A stretch of DNA of 46,920 nt, from assembly GCA_003151595.1 (NCBI GenBank), contig PLXW01000015.1, forward strand, positions 4,871 through 51,790, in the 5' to 3' direction. Position numbers and translations under genes: made by a program. Positions 1-9,091 of this stretch are shown here, one piece after another. A model generated the notes under the pieces. That model had not been told where the DNA came from. It did not search any database and saw only the letters and a program-made list of their open reading frames with translations. Origin of the DNA: Myxococcales bacterium (GTDB lineage: Bacteria; Myxococcota; Polyangia; Polyangiales; Polyangiaceae). Within the stretch, counting starts at the first letter, position 1, and each line of letters opens with the position of its first letter.

Positions 1-107
1 CGCTCATCATTCGGCCGGCGAAGCTGACCAAGAAGGCCCGCATTCGCGCCTCGACGAAGAAGATGATCGCCGCTCACGACGAGACTCTGCGGAAGCTGGC
101 GAAGTGA
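1..107 (+). CDS. AbrB/MazE-like antitoxin, 3' end only
   Basis: This is the C-terminal 34 residues of an antitoxin whose start lies before the window. It is almost identical to the end of the complete copy at 7426-7650, with the same Arg/Lys-rich tail and the same final LRKLAK. The complete copy shows that the missing part is an AbrB/SpoVT-type swapped-hairpin DNA-binding domain. Its stop codon TGA overlaps the GTG start of the Doc toxin as GTGA, the translational coupling usual for toxin-antitoxin pairs. The role, neutralising the toxin and repressing the operon, is inferred from family knowledge. Confidence 0.85.
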   Translation, partial: LIIRPAKLTKKARIRASTKKMIAAHDETLRKLAK

Positions 108-505
108 GCCTGGAGGATCTGCTGTTCCTCGACGTCGATGACGTCCTCGAGATCCATGCGACCCAGCTCGAGACCTACGGCGGCTCGGCGGGGCTTCGCG
201 ATCGCGGGCTCTTGGAGTCAGCCCTCGCGCAGCCGCAGGCCTCGTTCGGTGGCCAACTCGTCCACGACGGGCTGTTCGCGATGGCGGCGGCCTACCTGTT
301 CCACGTCGTCAGCAACCACCCTTTCGTCGACGGGAACAAGCGCACCGGGATGCTCGCGGCGATCGTCTTCCTCGACGTGAACGGCATCGCCATCGATCAT
401 CCGTCTGAGGATCTCTACGAGCTCACCATGGGGGTGGCGGAGGGGCGCATCGAGAAGAGCGCCGTCGCCGCCGAGCTCGAACGGATCGCGAAGTCGAAGA
501 CGTAG
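104..505 (+). CDS. doc: Doc/Fic-family toxin (copy 1)
   Basis: The 133-residue protein belongs to the death-on-curing branch of the Fic fold. The catalytic loop HPFVDGNKRTG lies at residues 72-82 and matches the Fic motif HxFx(D/N)GNKR. Doc toxins phosphorylate elongation factor Tu and stop translation; this activity is inferred from the family. The start is the GTG that overlaps the antitoxin stop. The copy at 7647-8048 differs at only three residues (Leu6/Pro, Val68/Ile, Glu102/Gln), so the pair comes from a fairly recent duplication. Both copies keep the whole active-site loop and show no frameshift, so both could be functional. Confidence 0.92.
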   Translation: MSLEDLLFLDVDDVLEIHATQLETYGGSAGLRDRGLLESALAQPQASFGGQLVHDGLFAMAAAYLFHVVSNHPFVDGNKRTGMLAAIVFLDVNGIAIDHPSEDLYELTMGVAEGRIEKSAVAAELERIAKSKT

Positions 506-957
506 AGCGCCCCCATCGGGCGTCCAGAAGTGTTCGTCGCGGGGTAACGCCGGGGTAACGCCTGAGCTACCTCCGGGGCAACGGCGGGGTAACGGTGACG
601 CTCGATCTCGTTACCCCAACGACCGCCGGTTCTTCGGACCGCAGGTCAACGCTTCGGGGCGACGAAACTGCGGGTCACGGGGTAACGAAACCGCAGGTCA
701 CGGGGCAGCGACCCGTCGGTCCCGTTGCCCAAAGACCGCAGGTCAGCCCGTTACCTCACTGTTACCCCAACTATGATCCCGTGGCCGATCTTGAAGGGTC
801 GTGCCGTGTTCTCGCCGAGGCGCGAACGACCCCCCACGGTTCGCAGAAGCGCACGTCGTTAATGGGCTTTTTCGTAGGGGATTCGTCCGCGATCCTCGAT
901 GAAAACGAGTGACGTGATCCGGCTCTGATCTACGGTCCGGTTACCCCAGCTTTTGGC
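506..957 (+). repeat. Iteron-like non-coding array (copy 1)
   Basis: I see no convincing gene here. The stretch is full of short repeats. The octamer GGGGTAAC occurs at 541, 552, 586 and 679, with one-base variants near 575, and its complement GTTACCCC near 610, 764 and 940. A second motif, ACCGCAGGTCA and close variants, occurs near 639, 667, 690 and 733. The two motifs combine into tandem 23-bp units at 664-686 and 687-709. A 93-bp block at 817-909 is identical to 8292-8384 in the second copy. Possible roles are binding sites for a replication or recombination protein, a structured RNA, or regulatory sites; the sequence does not decide. Confidence 0.7.
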
Positions 958-1002
958 CTCCGGAGCCGTAGGTCAGAGGTTCGAATCCTCTGTGGCGCGC
1001 CA
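958..1002 (+). repeat. tRNA-Arg(CCG)-like 3' half, scar 1
   Basis: The sequence is the 3' half of a tRNA. It has an anticodon loop CTCCGGA (anticodon CCG at 960-962), the 3' strand of the anticodon stem, a 5-nt variable loop, a perfect T-arm AGAGGTTCGAATCCTCT at 975-991, then the acceptor strand and CCA. The preceding 40 bases do not give a D-arm or 5' acceptor strand, so this is not a complete tRNA gene. Tyrosine recombinases of tRNA-targeting islands leave exactly such 3'-end duplications, often starting at the anticodon loop. It is therefore read as an attachment-site scar. Confidence 0.85.
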
Positions 1003-1214
1003 GACGGAACCCCGAGAATCCAAGTGGATTCGAACGATGATGGCTCCGCGCTTGGGATCCCCCGTTCGCGCGTCAGCCACGAATCCGAATGTGCATCGCG
1101 TACGTCCCCCAGCTCTCCCCTCCCCGGTCCTCCCGGTCGACGACGAGCTGGTCGACGACTGGAGCCGTTGACGTCGAGCCCTACTGAGGCTCGATCGCTC
1201 GTGGAGCTCGCGAA

Positions 1215-1607
1215 GTGATCGTGTCGGCGACTCGGCTACGCGCGGACGCCGCCGCCACTGCTCCCGTGAACGCATCCGCTCCCGGGCCCGCGCCGCTCAT
1301 CGACAGGCGAGCCTGCGCGCATGCGCTTGGCGTCAGCCCCGCAACCATCAACCGGCTGGTACGTGCTGGCCGTCTGCCGTGCCGCATCGTGGGCAACTCC
1401 ACGCACTTCGACCTCGCCGCCGTGATCGCGGCGCTGCGCAACGACGACGCGGCGAGCTCGTCGATGGCGACGAAGGCCGAAGAGTTCGTTCAGGCGGCCG
1501 ACGCGTGGATGGGCGCGCAAGGCATCGAACGACCCTCGCGCATGGTGGATGTGTTCGCGCCTTGGTTTCCGCGTCGCGGCGACGAGCGGGCGCTCCTGTC
1601 CGGGTGA
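1215..1607 (+). CDS. Excisionase/AlpA-like helix-turn-helix protein
   Basis: The 130-residue protein starts at GTG 1215 (a second GTG lies at 1221). Residues about 28-74 form a MerR-like winged HTH of the excisionase (HTH_17) type, visible as LGVSPATINRLVRAGRLP followed by a short wing. The rest has no recognisable domain. It is the first gene after tRNA scar 1, where an excision factor or island regulator would be expected. It lies 46 bp upstream of the giant kinase gene on the same strand and could be its co-transcribed regulator. Whether it is a recombination directionality factor or a transcription regulator cannot be told from sequence. Confidence 0.7.
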   Translation: MIVSATRLRADAAATAPVNASAPGPAPLIDRRACAHALGVSPATINRLVRAGRLPCRIVGNSTHFDLAAVIAALRNDDAASSSMATKAEEFVQAADAWMGAQGIERPSRMVDVFAPWFPRRGDERALLSG

Positions 1608-1653
1608 GCGCGGCTTGACGTGGTCGCTCCGCTGCCGCGACACTTGCGGGAAT

Positions 1654-4600
1654 ATGGACAAGGCCCGAAGTACGAACCCGCCCCTGCTGGGTCGCAGGTT
1701 GGGCGAGTTCGAGCTTAGGGAGAAGATAGGCGAGGGGGGCTTCGGAGCGATCTACCGCGCCGAGCAGGTCGGGCTTCAGCGTCAGGCGGTCGTGAAGATC
1801 CTCCGTTCGCGGTTCGCGGCGGACGAGACGACGCAGCTCCGCTTCCTCCGCGAAGCGCGCCTGGCCTCGACGCTCGATCACCCGTACGCGGCGCACGTAT
1901 ATGCGTTCGGCGCCGAGCCCGACGGCGTGCTGTGGATCGCCATGGAGCTCGTGCGAGGAAAGCCCCTCAGCGAGATGCTGCGGGCCGAGCCGATGCCGCT
2001 CCGGACGTTCGTCCCCTTCCTCGAGCGGCTCTGTGAAGTGGTGCAGACGGCGCACGAGCACGGGATCGTGCATCGCGACATCAAACCGCAGAACGTGATG
2101 GTGATCACGCGCGCGGGCGCGCTGCTCCCGAAGCTGCTCGACCTCGGCATCGCCAAGGATGCGGCCACGCCGATCTCGGCGCCGGACAGCGCGTCATGGG
2201 ACGCCCAGGTGCTCTCGACGGTGAGGCGTTCGACGAAGAACGAGGGCCCCTCTTCGACGACGGGAGCCGCCACGTTCGCCGAGGGCTCTCGCAACGCAAT
2301 GGGTGACCAAGCGACCCCTTCGCGTGCGCCGAAGACGCCCCAGTCGTTGACCGGAGCGGGGGACATGATGGGCTCGCCGGCATACATGGCACCCGAGCAG
2401 TGGACGAGCGCCGATCTGGTCGACCTTCGGTGCGACATCTACGCGCTCGGGGTGCTCGCGTACGAAGCGATTGCGGGCCACCGTCCCTTCTCGGGAACCC
2501 TGAAGGAGCTCGCCGAGCAGCACCTGCTCGCGTCCGTGCCCCCGCTGCCGGAGGACGTTCCGAGCGAGCTCCACGTCGTTCTTGCGCGAGCGATGGCGAA
2601 AGAGCCCGCCGACCGCCCGGCGAGCGCGCTGGACTTCGCGCGGGACTTTCGGCGGGCGTCAGGCATCGCCGCCGACGCGCTGGACCTGCCGACGCTCGCG
2701 CGTGACGTAGCCGATGTCGCGCTCAAAGATTACCCGCAGCCCTTGGCGGAGGCGGTGGCGGAGCTCGACGGAGCGCGCGGCGCGTACCAGGCGCTGGACG
2801 CCGCCACACGGCTCGCGCGCGTCGCGGTGCGATTGCTTGCGGTGATCGCGCTCGCGGGCTGGCAGCTACGCAGCGGGGGGCAGCCCCTCTCGCCGGTCGC
2901 GGGCGAGCTCCTTTCGGCACTGCGCAAGCGGCGCCTCAGCGACGAGGAGTGGCTCGAGCTCGTTCGGGGGGTCGTGGCGCCGTTTGCCTCGCACGCCGAG
3001 GGCCACCCGGTGCCCGAGCTCGTGCGCTTGCTGCACGACGACTCGCCGGCCGCCGGGACGCTCGCCGCGCTCCTCCGCCTGCACGCCGAGCGCGCCGTAA
3101 GCACGTTGCCGACCGAGCGCGCGGCAGCCGACGAGCTGGCGATCGTGCTCACCATGACGGCCGACGTCCTGCGCGCGCTGTCGTTCCTCACCGACTACCC
3201 TCTCGCCGTCGTCGACGCCGACGCCCTCGGCGAGCTCTGGACGGGCGTGCGCCGCAAGCACCGCGTGGTCCGACCGCTCGGACCCGGCGTGCACCTCGAG
3301 CCTGGCGATCCGGTCCTCCTCGGCGAGGGCGATAGGGTCGTGCCTCTGGCACCCCTCGGCCTCGCGCGAAAGCCGAGCCCCAACGCCGAGGCGGAGCTAT
3401 TTCTGCTCGAAGGGCGAGGTCGCCACGGAGTGCTCCTCGTCGCGCTCCCGGGCGGCTTCGAGCAGACCAGCGAGGCCGCGCTCGCGTGGCTGAATCGGAT
3501 CTCCGCCGTCTCGGATGACGTCGAATCGAATCTGCTCACGCTCGATGTCCCCTATCGAGGGCTCGCGCCGCTGACCGCGGCCGACGCCGACGTGTTCTTC
3601 GGTCGGGAGCGCGAGATCGAAGCGTTTCTCAACCGCCTTCGGACCGAGCCCTTGCTCGTCGTCGTCGGCCCCTCGGGCGCCGGCAAGAGCTCGTTCGTCC
3701 GCGCCGGCGTCGTGCCCGCGCTGAGCGAGGCGCTCCACGCGATCGTGTTTCGCCCTGGCGCCACGCCTCTGGCGACGCTTCGAACGAAGCTCGCGCACCT
3801 CGGGGTACGGACCGAGGGGATCTCCAAAGAGACCGACGCGGACGAGCTCACCGCGCGCGTGCACGCCGCGGCGCGCGCTCGCGACGAGACGCTCGTTCTT
3901 ATCGTCGACCAGTTCGAGGAGACCTTCACGCTCGCCTGCGACGCGGCCGAGCGCGCCGTGTTCTGCGCCTGGCTCGCGCGCATGGCCACGAGCGCCTCCG
4001 ACCCCGTGCGGGTCGTGCTCACGCTGCGCGACGACTTCCTCGCCAAGGCCCAGCAAGAGCGCGCGTTCGAGCAGCGCCTCGCGCCCGGGCTGGAGCTCCT
4101 CGCGACGCCGGGGGGGCCGGCGCTGCGCCGCATCCTGATCGAGCCGGCGCGGCGCGCGGGCTTCACGTTCGAGAGCGACGCGCTCGTCGACGAGATGGTG
4201 CTCGCGGTCGAGGGGCGCCCTGGCGCGCTGGCGCTCCTCTCCTTCGCCGCCTCCAAGCTCTGGGAGCAGCGCAACGTGGACGCTCACACGCTCGGCGTCG
4301 CGGCGTACCAGGCGATGGGGGGCGTCACCGGTGCGCTCGCGCGGCACGGCGAGGCGGTCCTCGAGCGGATGACGCCCAAGCAGCGCGCGCTCGTGCGTGA
4401 GGCATTCCGGCGGCTCGTGACGGCCGAGGGGACGCGCGCCACCACGCGGCACGACGATCTCCTCGCCGTCCTCGGCGGCGACGAGTCCGCCCGCGTTGTC
4501 GTCGAGCGGCTCGTCGCTGCGCGCCTGCTCGTCGTCGCCGAAGGGGACGACGGCGCCGAGCACGTCGAGGTCATTCACGAGGCGCTGCTCTCGGCCTGGC

Positions 4601-7047
4601 CGCGCATCGTCGAGTGGCAGCGCGAGGACGCCGCAGGCAATCGCTTCCGTGACCAGATCCGCGCCGCGGCGCAGCAGTGGGAGGCGCGCAGGCGGCCGCG
4701 CGGCCTGCTCTGGCGCGACGAGCTCGTCGAGGACTACCGGCGATGGCGTCTGCAACATCCCAGCGGCCTCACCGCGAGCGAGGAGGCGTTCGGCAAGGCC
4801 AGCCTCGCCGAGCGAAACCGCGGGCGGCGGCTGCGCGCCGCCGTGATCGCGCTCCTCGCGATGGCGGCCGTGGTCACCTCGTACGTGGCGTGGCAGCAAA
4901 GCCTCGCGCGAAGAGCCGCCCAGCACGCGACCCTGGAAGCCCAGCACGCGAACCAGCTCGCGGAGCAGTCGGCCGTCCGCGCGCGTGAGTCGACCTTCCG
5001 GGCACGCGACGCGGCGCGCCTCGCGGCGGCGCGTCTCCACGCGGAGGACCCGACTACCCAGCTCGCCCTCCTGCGCGATCTCGAAGCGAGCGAGCCTCTA
5101 CCCGAGTGGGCTCCCGAAGCGAGGGCAGTCCTGCACTCGGGCGTGGCCTCCATCGTCTACACGCCGCACACGGGGGCGATCTGGTCGGTTGCCTTCAGTC
5201 CGGATGGGCGCCACATCGCGTTCGCTTCTCAGGACGCGACGGCGCGCGTCTGGAACGCCGACGGCACCGGCGAGGCCTTCGCCCTCCGCGGCCACTCCGC
5301 CCCCGTCTACGGCGTGGCCTTCAGCCCGGACGGCCGCCGCATCGCGACCGCGTCCGGGGACAGGACCGCGCGCGTCTGGAATGCCGACGGGTCAGGGGAG
5401 CCTCTCGTTCTCGTCGGGCACACCAACCGCGTCAACGCCGTGACCTTCAGCGCGGACGGCCGCCGCATCGCGACGGCCTCGGGGGACAAGACCGTGCGCG
5501 TCTGGAGCGCCGACGGATCAGGCGAGCCGCTCGTCCTCGGCGGCCACACCGAACGCGCGGTCACCGTGTCCTTCAGCCCCGACGGCCACCGCCTGGCGTC
5601 CGGCTCCAACGACGGAACGGTACGCGTCTGGAGCGCCGACGGCCCAGGCCAATCGCTCGTCCTCCGCGGCCACACGGACCACGTCACCGGCGTCGACTTC
5701 AGTCCGGACGGCCGCCACATCGCCTCCGCCTCGGAGGACAAGACGGTGCGCGTGTGGAACGCGGACGGCTCCGGCGAGCCCCTCGTTCTCCGCGGCCACA
5801 CCGAGCGCGTCTTCGGCGTGGCCTTCAGCCCTGACGGCCACCTCCTCGCGTCCGTCTCCAGCGATTTGACCGTGCGCATCTGGAACGCCGACGGCTCGGG
5901 CGAGCCGCGCATCCTTCGCGGTCATCCGGACGTCGCGCGGAGTGTTGCCTTCAGCCGGGACGGCCGCCACCTCCTGACGAGTGACATGGCGGGGACGGTA
6001 CGGAGCTGGAGAGTCGACACCGCGAACGATCCGCTCGTCCTCGCGCACCCCCAGATCGTCGACGGCCTCGCGGTCAGCCCGGACGGTCGTCGGATCGCGT
6101 CAGCGTGCAGCGACCACGCGGTGCGCGTGTGGAGCGCCGACGGCTCTGGCGGGCCGGTCCTCCTTCGCGGACACACGAACCGCGTCTACAGCGTCTCCTT
6201 CAGCCCGGACAGTCGGCGCATCGCGTCCGCTTCCGAGGACGAGACGGTGCGCGTGTGGAACGCCGATGGCTCGGGCCGGCCCCTGATTCTTCGAGGCCGC
6301 GGCGGCGTGGTCAACGGCGTCTCCTTCAGCGCGGACGGCCGCCACATCGCGTGCGCTTCGAACGACGGAGCGGTGCGCGTGTGGACCGCAGACGCGTCCG
6401 GCGAGCCCGTCGTCCTTCGAGGACACACCGGCCCCGTCTACGGCGTGTCCTTCAGTCCGAGCGGCGCGCGCATCGCGTCCGCGTCGGAGGACAAGACGGT
6501 GCGCGTGTGGAGCGCCGACGGCTCCGGCGAAGCGCTCGTTCTTCGCGGCCACACCGACCGCGTTTACGGCGTGTCGTTCCGTCCGGACGGCCAGCGCATC
6601 GCGTCCGCGTCCAACGACGGCACGGTCCTCGTGTGGAGCGCCGACGGCGCGGGTGAGCCTCTCGTCCTTCGCGGCCACTCGACCACCGTGAACGCGGTGG
6701 CCTTCAGCCCCGACGGACGGCGGATCGCCTCGGCCTCGACGGATGACACGATCCGGATCTGGAGCGCGGACGGCCTCGGCGATCCGGTCGTCCTCCAGGG
6801 GCACGTCGAATCCGTCAACGCCGTCGCGTTCAGCCCCGACGGGCGACGCCTCTTCTCGGCCTCGAACGACAAGACGCTCCGCATCTGGAGCGACCTGGCC
6901 CCTCTCCTGCCGACCGACCCGCGCCTGTGGCAAGCCTCGAGCTACTGTCTCCCCGTCGAGCTCCTCACGAAGCTCCTCGGCGTCGACGGCGACCTCGCGC
7001 AGGCGCTCCACGGTCGCTGCCTCGAGCGGGTCGACGCGTCGAGGTAA
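1654..7047 (+). CDS. Ser/Thr kinase - STAND NTPase - 14xWD40 signalling protein
   Basis: The start is ATG 1654, because the kinase glycine loop (GEGGFG) begins about 25 residues later. This gives 1797 residues. Order of domains: protein kinase (about 16-335; HRDIKPQN with catalytic Asp142, DLG instead of DFG at 163, APE motif present), a helical linker, a P-loop NTPase of the nSTAND1 type (about 630-1000; Walker [10 protein letters not shown] at 672-680, Walker B LIVDQFEE), a single membrane-like segment (about 1067-1085) with a charged coiled stretch, then 14 WD40 repeats (about 1172-1747). Fourteen blades suggest two seven-bladed propellers. STAND proteins with WD40 sensors act as switch-like receptors in signalling or biological conflict. 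The ligand and kinase substrate are unknown. Confidence 0.93.
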   Translation: MDKARSTNPPLLGRRLGEFELREKIGEGGFGAIYRAEQVGLQRQAVVKILRSRFAADETTQLRFLREARLASTLDHPYAAHVYAFGAEPDGVLWIAMELVRGKPLSEMLRAEPMPLRTFVPFLERLCEVVQTAHEHGIVHRDIKPQNVMVITRAGALLPKLLDLGIAKDAATPISAPDSASWDAQVLSTVRRSTKNEGPSSTTGAATFAEGSRNAMGDQATPSRAPKTPQSLTGAGDMMGSPAYMAPEQWTSADLVDLRCDIYALGVLAYEAIAGHRPFSGTLKELAEQHLLASVPPLPEDVPSELHVVLARAMAKEPADRPASALDFARDFRRASGIAADALDLPTLARDVADVALKDYPQPLAEAVAELDGARGAYQALDAATRLARVAVRLLAVIALAGWQLRSGGQPLSPVAGELLSALRKRRLSDEEWLELVRGVVAPFASHAEGHPVPELVRLLHDDSPAAGTLAALLRLHAERAVSTLPTERAAADELAIVLTMTADVLRALSFLTDYPLAVVDADALGELWTGVRRKHRVVRPLGPGVHLEPGDPVLLGEGDRVVPLAPLGLARKPSPNAEAELFLLEGRGRHGVLLVALPGGFEQTSEAALAWLNRISAVSDDVESNLLTLDVPYRGLAPLTAADADVFFGREREIEAFLNRLRTEPLLVVVGPSGAGKSSFVRAGVVPALSEALHAIVFRPGATPLATLRTKLAHLGVRTEGISKETDADELTARVHAAARARDETLVLIVDQFEETFTLACDAAERAVFCAWLARMATSASDPVRVVLTLRDDFLAKAQQERAFEQRLAPGLELLATPGGPALRRILIEPARRAGFTFESDALVDEMVLAVEGRPGALALLSFAASKLWEQRNVDAHTLGVAAYQAMGGVTGALARHGEAVLERMTPKQRALVREAFRRLVTAEGTRATTRHDDLLAVLGGDESARVVVERLVAARLLVVAEGDDGAEHVEVIHEALLSAWPRIVEWQREDAAGNRFRDQIRAAAQQWEARRRPRGLLWRDELVEDYRRWRLQHPSGLTASEEAFGKASLAERNRGRRLRAAVIALLAMAAVVTSYVAWQQSLARRAAQHATLEAQHANQLAEQSAVRARESTFRARDAARLAAARLHAEDPTTQLALLRDLEASEPLPEWAPEARAVLHSGVASIVYTPHTGAIWSVAFSPDGRHIAFASQDATARVWNADGTGEAFALRGHSAPVYGVAFSPDGRRIATASGDRTARVWNADGSGEPLVLVGHTNRVNAVTFSADGRRIATASGDKTVRVWSADGSGEPLVLGGHTERAVTVSFSPDGHRLASGSNDGTVRVWSADGPGQSLVLRGHTDHVTGVDFSPDGRHIASASEDKTVRVWNADGSGEPLVLRGHTERVFGVAFSPDGHLLASVSSDLTVRIWNADGSGEPRILRGHPDVARSVAFSRDGRHLLTSDMAGTVRSWRVDTANDPLVLAHPQIVDGLAVSPDGRRIASACSDHAVRVWSADGSGGPVLLRGHTNRVYSVSFSPDSRRIASASEDETVRVWNADGSGRPLILRGRGGVVNGVSFSADGRHIACASNDGAVRVWTADASGEPVVLRGHTGPVYGVSFSPSGARIASASEDKTVRVWSADGSGEALVLRGHTDRVYGVSFRPDGQRIASASNDGTVLVWSADGAGEPLVLRGHSTTVNAVAFSPDGRRIASASTDDTIRIWSADGLGDPVVLQGHVESVNAVAFSPDGRRLFSASNDKTLRIWSDLAPLLPTDPRLWQASSYCLPVELLTKLLGVDGDLAQALHGRCLERVDASR
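5171..6893 (+). repeat. Tandem 126-bp WD40-coding repeats (14 units)
   Basis: Fourteen consecutive units of 42 codons (one of 41) encode the WD40 blades. Neighbouring units are highly similar at DNA level; phrases for [19 protein letters not shown] recur nearly unchanged. The variable residues sit mainly at the blade start (for example the two or three residues after GHT) and around the SxD turn. Such near-identical units are prone to recombination, so repeat number may vary between strains. Unit 7 is the most divergent and marks the middle of the array. Confidence 0.9.
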
Positions 7048-7074
7048 CGGGCACGTGCCAGCCGTGCAATCGCT

Positions 7075-7230
7075 CTATTTGGCGGCGTGAGCGGGACACG
7101 CGCCAACGAGGACATCGCCCTCCGCGGCGGCGTTCGCCGGGAAGGTCCACCCTTTCGGAGCGATGACTTCGTGCTTCCCGCCCTCCTTTTCCTCCAGCAC
7201 CGCGTCCTGCGGCTTCGTGCCTCGTGCTTG
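7075..7230 (-). pseudogene. Possible remnant of a small gene (C-terminal part)
   Basis: The minus strand carries about 50 codons with good codon bias, including GKHEVIAPKGWTFPAN and a Cys near the end, then TAG at 7075. Upstream of about 7230 the coding quality in this frame is lost and no credible start is seen. It resembles the tail of an exported or metal-related protein, but I cannot assign a family. The rest of 7048-7359 shows nothing recognisable. Confidence 0.3.
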
Positions 7231-7398
7231 AAGGGGTCGTCGCCGCGCCCCCCGCTCATGTGATCTTCGAGATCCCGCGCGTCCGCTCTCTCGATGAATT
7301 CGGGGGCGCGCCGGTGCGCGCCCGTGAAGCGTGAAGGAAGGGGGCGCCCCCACAGAGGCTTGACCTTGCGCCCGGCGCCGACGGGCGTTACAACAACG

Positions 7399-7414
7399 TT
7401 CGTACATTCGTACA
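7399..7414 (+). promoter_or_regulatory. Tandem 8-bp repeat upstream of the antitoxin, putative operator
   Basis: Two head-to-tail copies of TTCGTACA lie 12 bp upstream of the antitoxin ATG. A TTGACC box is at 7360-7365, but no -10 box stands at normal spacing. AbrB/MazE-type antitoxins autorepress by binding short repeats or palindromes in this position. A ribosome-binding GAGG follows at 7417-7420. Confidence 0.45.
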
Positions 7415-7425
7415 TCGAGGCACCC

Positions 7426-7650
7426 ATGATCAAGAAGCTCTCCGCCGTCGGTAACAGCCTTGGCCTCATCATCGATCGTCCCATCCTCGAGCTGCTCGAC
7501 ATCGACAAAGACACCGAGCTCGAGGTCAAGACCGACGGCGAGGCGCTCATCATTCGGCCGGCGAAGCTCACAAAGAAGGCCCGCATTCGCGCCTCGACGA
7601 AGAAGATGATGGCCGTTCACGACGAGACTCTGCGGAAGCTGGCGAAGTGA
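7426..7650 (+). CDS. AbrB/MazE-like antitoxin (complete copy)
   Basis: The 74-residue protein starts at ATG 7426, six bases after GAGG. Residues 1-45 fit an AbrB/MazE swapped-hairpin domain: KKLSAVGNSLGLIID, a leucine-rich middle, LEVKTDGEALIIRPAK. A basic tail of about 25 residues follows and probably contacts the toxin. The stop overlaps the GTG start of the Doc gene (GTGA at 7647-7650). AbrB-type antitoxin with Doc toxin is a known type II combination besides the classical Phd-Doc. The end of the gene is duplicated at 1-107. Confidence 0.92.
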   Translation: MIKKLSAVGNSLGLIIDRPILELLDIDKDTELEVKTDGEALIIRPAKLTKKARIRASTKKMMAVHDETLRKLAK

Positions 7651-8048
7651 GCCTGGAGGATCCGCTGTTCCTCGACGTCGACGACGTCCTCGAGATCCAC
7701 GCGACCCAGCTCGAGACCTACGGCGGCTCGGCGGGGCTTCGCGATCGCGGGCTCTTGGAGTCAGCCCTCGCGCAGCCGCAAGCTTCGTTCGGTGGCCAGC
7801 TCGTACACGACGGGCTGTTCGCGATGGCGGCGGCCTACCTTTTCCACATCGTCAGCAACCATCCGTTCGTCGACGGGAACAAGCGCACCGGGATGCTCGC
7901 AGCGATCGTCTTCCTCGACGTGAACGGCATCGCCATCGATCATCCCTCTCAGGATCTCTACGAGCTCACCATGGGGGTGGCGGAGGGGCGCATCGAGAAG
8001 AGCGCCGTTGCCGCCGAGCTCGAACGGATCGCGAAGTCGAAGACATAG
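7647..8048 (+). CDS. doc: Doc/Fic-family toxin (copy 2)
   Basis: The 133-residue protein has the intact Fic loop HPFVDGNKRTG at 72-82 and starts at the GTG overlapping the antitoxin stop. It differs from copy 1 at three positions. Because its antitoxin is complete and preceded by a ribosome-binding site, this operon is probably active. As a Doc-type kinase it would inactivate elongation factor Tu when the antitoxin decays (family knowledge). Confidence 0.93.
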   Translation: MSLEDPLFLDVDDVLEIHATQLETYGGSAGLRDRGLLESALAQPQASFGGQLVHDGLFAMAAAYLFHIVSNHPFVDGNKRTGMLAAIVFLDVNGIAIDHPSQDLYELTMGVAEGRIEKSAVAAELERIAKSKT

Positions 8049-8432
8049 AGCGCCCACATCGGGCGTCCTGGAGCGTTCGTCGCGGGTAACGGCGGGGCAA
8101 CAGTTCGTTACCCCAACGACCGCCGGTTCTTCGGACCGCAGGTCAACGCCTCGGGGCAACGAAACCGCAGGTCACGGGGTAACGAACCTCCGGTCCCGTT
8201 GCCCACGGACCGCAGGTCAGAGCGTTGCCTCACTGTTACCCCAACTATGATCCTGTGACCGATCCTCAAGGGTCGTGCCGTGTTCTCGCGCGAGGCGCGA
8301 ACGACCCCCCACGGTTCGCAGAAGCGCACGTCGTTAATGGGCTTTTTCGTAGGGGATTCGTCCGCGATCCTCGATGAAAACGAGCGACGTGATTTGGCTC
8401 TGATCTACGGTCCGGTTGCCCCAAATTTTGGC
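8049..8432 (+). repeat. Iteron-like non-coding array (copy 2)
   Basis: This is the shorter counterpart of 506-957. It keeps the ACCGCAGGTCA motif near 8136, 8164 and 8208 and the GGGGTAAC/GTTACCCC octamers near 8107, 8177 and 8235, but has lost part of the tandem array. The 93-bp block 8292-8384 is identical to 817-909. I see no gene; open frames across it end in or run through the tRNA fragment and are artefacts. Confidence 0.7.
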
Positions 8433-8477
8433 CTCCGGAGCCGTAGGTCAGAGGTTCGAATCCTCTGTGGCGCGCCA
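8433..8477 (+). repeat. tRNA-Arg(CCG)-like 3' half, scar 2
   Basis: This 45-bp segment is identical to 958-1002, from the anticodon loop CTCCGGA through the T-arm to CCA. The 40 bases upstream again lack a 5' tRNA half. Scars 1 and 2 are in the same orientation and bound a segment of about 7.4 kb containing the HTH gene, the giant kinase and a complete toxin-antitoxin operon. Confidence 0.85.
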
Positions 8478-8480
8478 GAC

Positions 8481-8867
8481 CTACCAGACGACGGGAACGA
8501 TACCGCTCTCGGTGATCCGAGCGTCTTTCGACACGAGCTTCGCACCCTCGACCATCGCGGTCGCGACGATGAGCCTGTCCCCCGGATCGCCGTCCAACGC
8601 GCCGCGGAGCTGATGAGCCGTCACGACGACCGCTGGCGTCAGGGGAAGAAGCTCGAGACGCGGGTCGCCGAGCGCGTCCTGAATCCAAGGTAGAAGATCG
8701 CGGTCGAGCGACAGGCGTCTCTTCTCCACGAGCATGGCGAGCTCCCAGAGGCTGACGGCGGCGACTCCGATCCGCTCGGCCTTCGCGATCGCGCGCCGTG
8801 CCCCTTGCCCCAATCGCTTCGGGTCGTCAGCCAGAAAGATCCAGGCGTGCGTATCGAGCACGATCAT
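8481..8867 (-). CDS. vapC: PIN-domain toxin, VapC-like
   Basis: The 128-residue PIN-domain ribonuclease starts at ATG 8867, which overlaps the antitoxin stop as ATGA. The acidic metal-binding residues are visible at Asp5 (VLDTHAW), Glu42 (SLWELA), Asp97 (GDPGDRLIVATA) and Asp115 (SKDARI). VapC toxins cleave tRNA or rRNA; the target here is unknown. The gene ends three bases after tRNA scar 2, so it begins a different cargo segment on the opposite strand. A GTG at 8882 is an alternative start but would lengthen the overlap. Confidence 0.93.
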   Translation of the reverse strand: MIVLDTHAWIFLADDPKRLGQGARRAIAKAERIGVAAVSLWELAMLVEKRRLSLDRDLLPWIQDALGDPRLELLPLTPAVVVTAHQLRGALDGDPGDRLIVATAMVEGAKLVSKDARITESGIVPVVW

Positions 8868-9091
8868 TCGTCGACGGACCACTCGTCGCCGAGCGGTTCG
8901 ATGATGTCGGCGAGGTACTTGACGCTACCGCGAACGGATCGCGGCTTGGCAGCTTCGATCGGAACGACCTTCGCGACGGGTCGCCCCCGCTTCGTCACGA
9001 TGTAGGCGCTCCCCTCGCGCGCGACGCGGTCGAGCACTTCGAGGCACTTCGCCTTGAACTCTCCGGCGGGCATGGTTCGTATCGCCTTCAT
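8864..9091 (-). CDS. Phd/YefM-type antitoxin of the VapC-like toxin
   Basis: The 75-residue protein has the typical Phd/YefM start (KAIRTMPAGEFKAKCLEVL) and the central IVTKRGRPVAKVVPI strand-turn-strand. Its C-terminal acidic tail would wrap the toxin. ATG codons at 9091, 9097 and 9103 are all in frame. I prefer 9091 because family members start there and because an inverted repeat occupies 9092-9109. The stop overlaps the toxin start, showing a coupled operon. Confidence 0.9.
   Translation of the reverse strand: MKAIRTMPAGEFKAKCLEVLDRVAREGSAYIVTKRGRPVAKVVPIEAAKPRSVRGSVKYLADIIEPLGDEWSVDE

Larger units (their letters stand above)
1..1002 (+). repeat. Long direct repeat, copy 1 (TA end + non-coding array + tRNA scar)
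   Basis: Positions 1-1002 align with 7544-8477. The unit holds the antitoxin end, the Doc gene, a repeat-rich non-coding stretch and a 3'-half tRNA fragment. The coding part differs by only a few percent. The non-coding part of copy 1 is 68 bp longer because it has additional short repeat units. The left boundary of this copy lies outside the window. Confidence 0.9.
7544..8477 (+). repeat. Long direct repeat, copy 2
   Basis: This is the second copy of the unit at 1-1002. It contains the end of the antitoxin, the Doc gene, the repeat-rich non-coding stretch and a tRNA 3' half. Homology may extend further left into the antitoxin start, but copy 1 is cut by the window edge. It ends with the CCA of the tRNA scar; downstream sequences differ (GACGGAACC versus GACCTACC). 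Confidence 0.9.

Noticed and set aside
927..1002. A complete tRNA-Arg gene at the scars
   Set aside because: The bases upstream of each core give no D-arm and no complementary 5' acceptor strand; only the 3' half is present.
953..1171. Open frames reading through the tRNA scars, giving peptides such as SGAVGQRFESSVAR
   Set aside because: These are translations of tRNA-derived DNA, a well-known annotation artefact; the same peptide appears at every scar.
3397..5040. Long antisense open frame across the giant kinase gene
   Set aside because: Long antisense frames are common in GC-rich genes; the sense strand carries recognisable motifs, the antisense none.
5171..6893. CRISPR-like array
   Set aside because: Repeats are contiguous, 126 bp, in frame and encode WD40 blades; there are no spacers.
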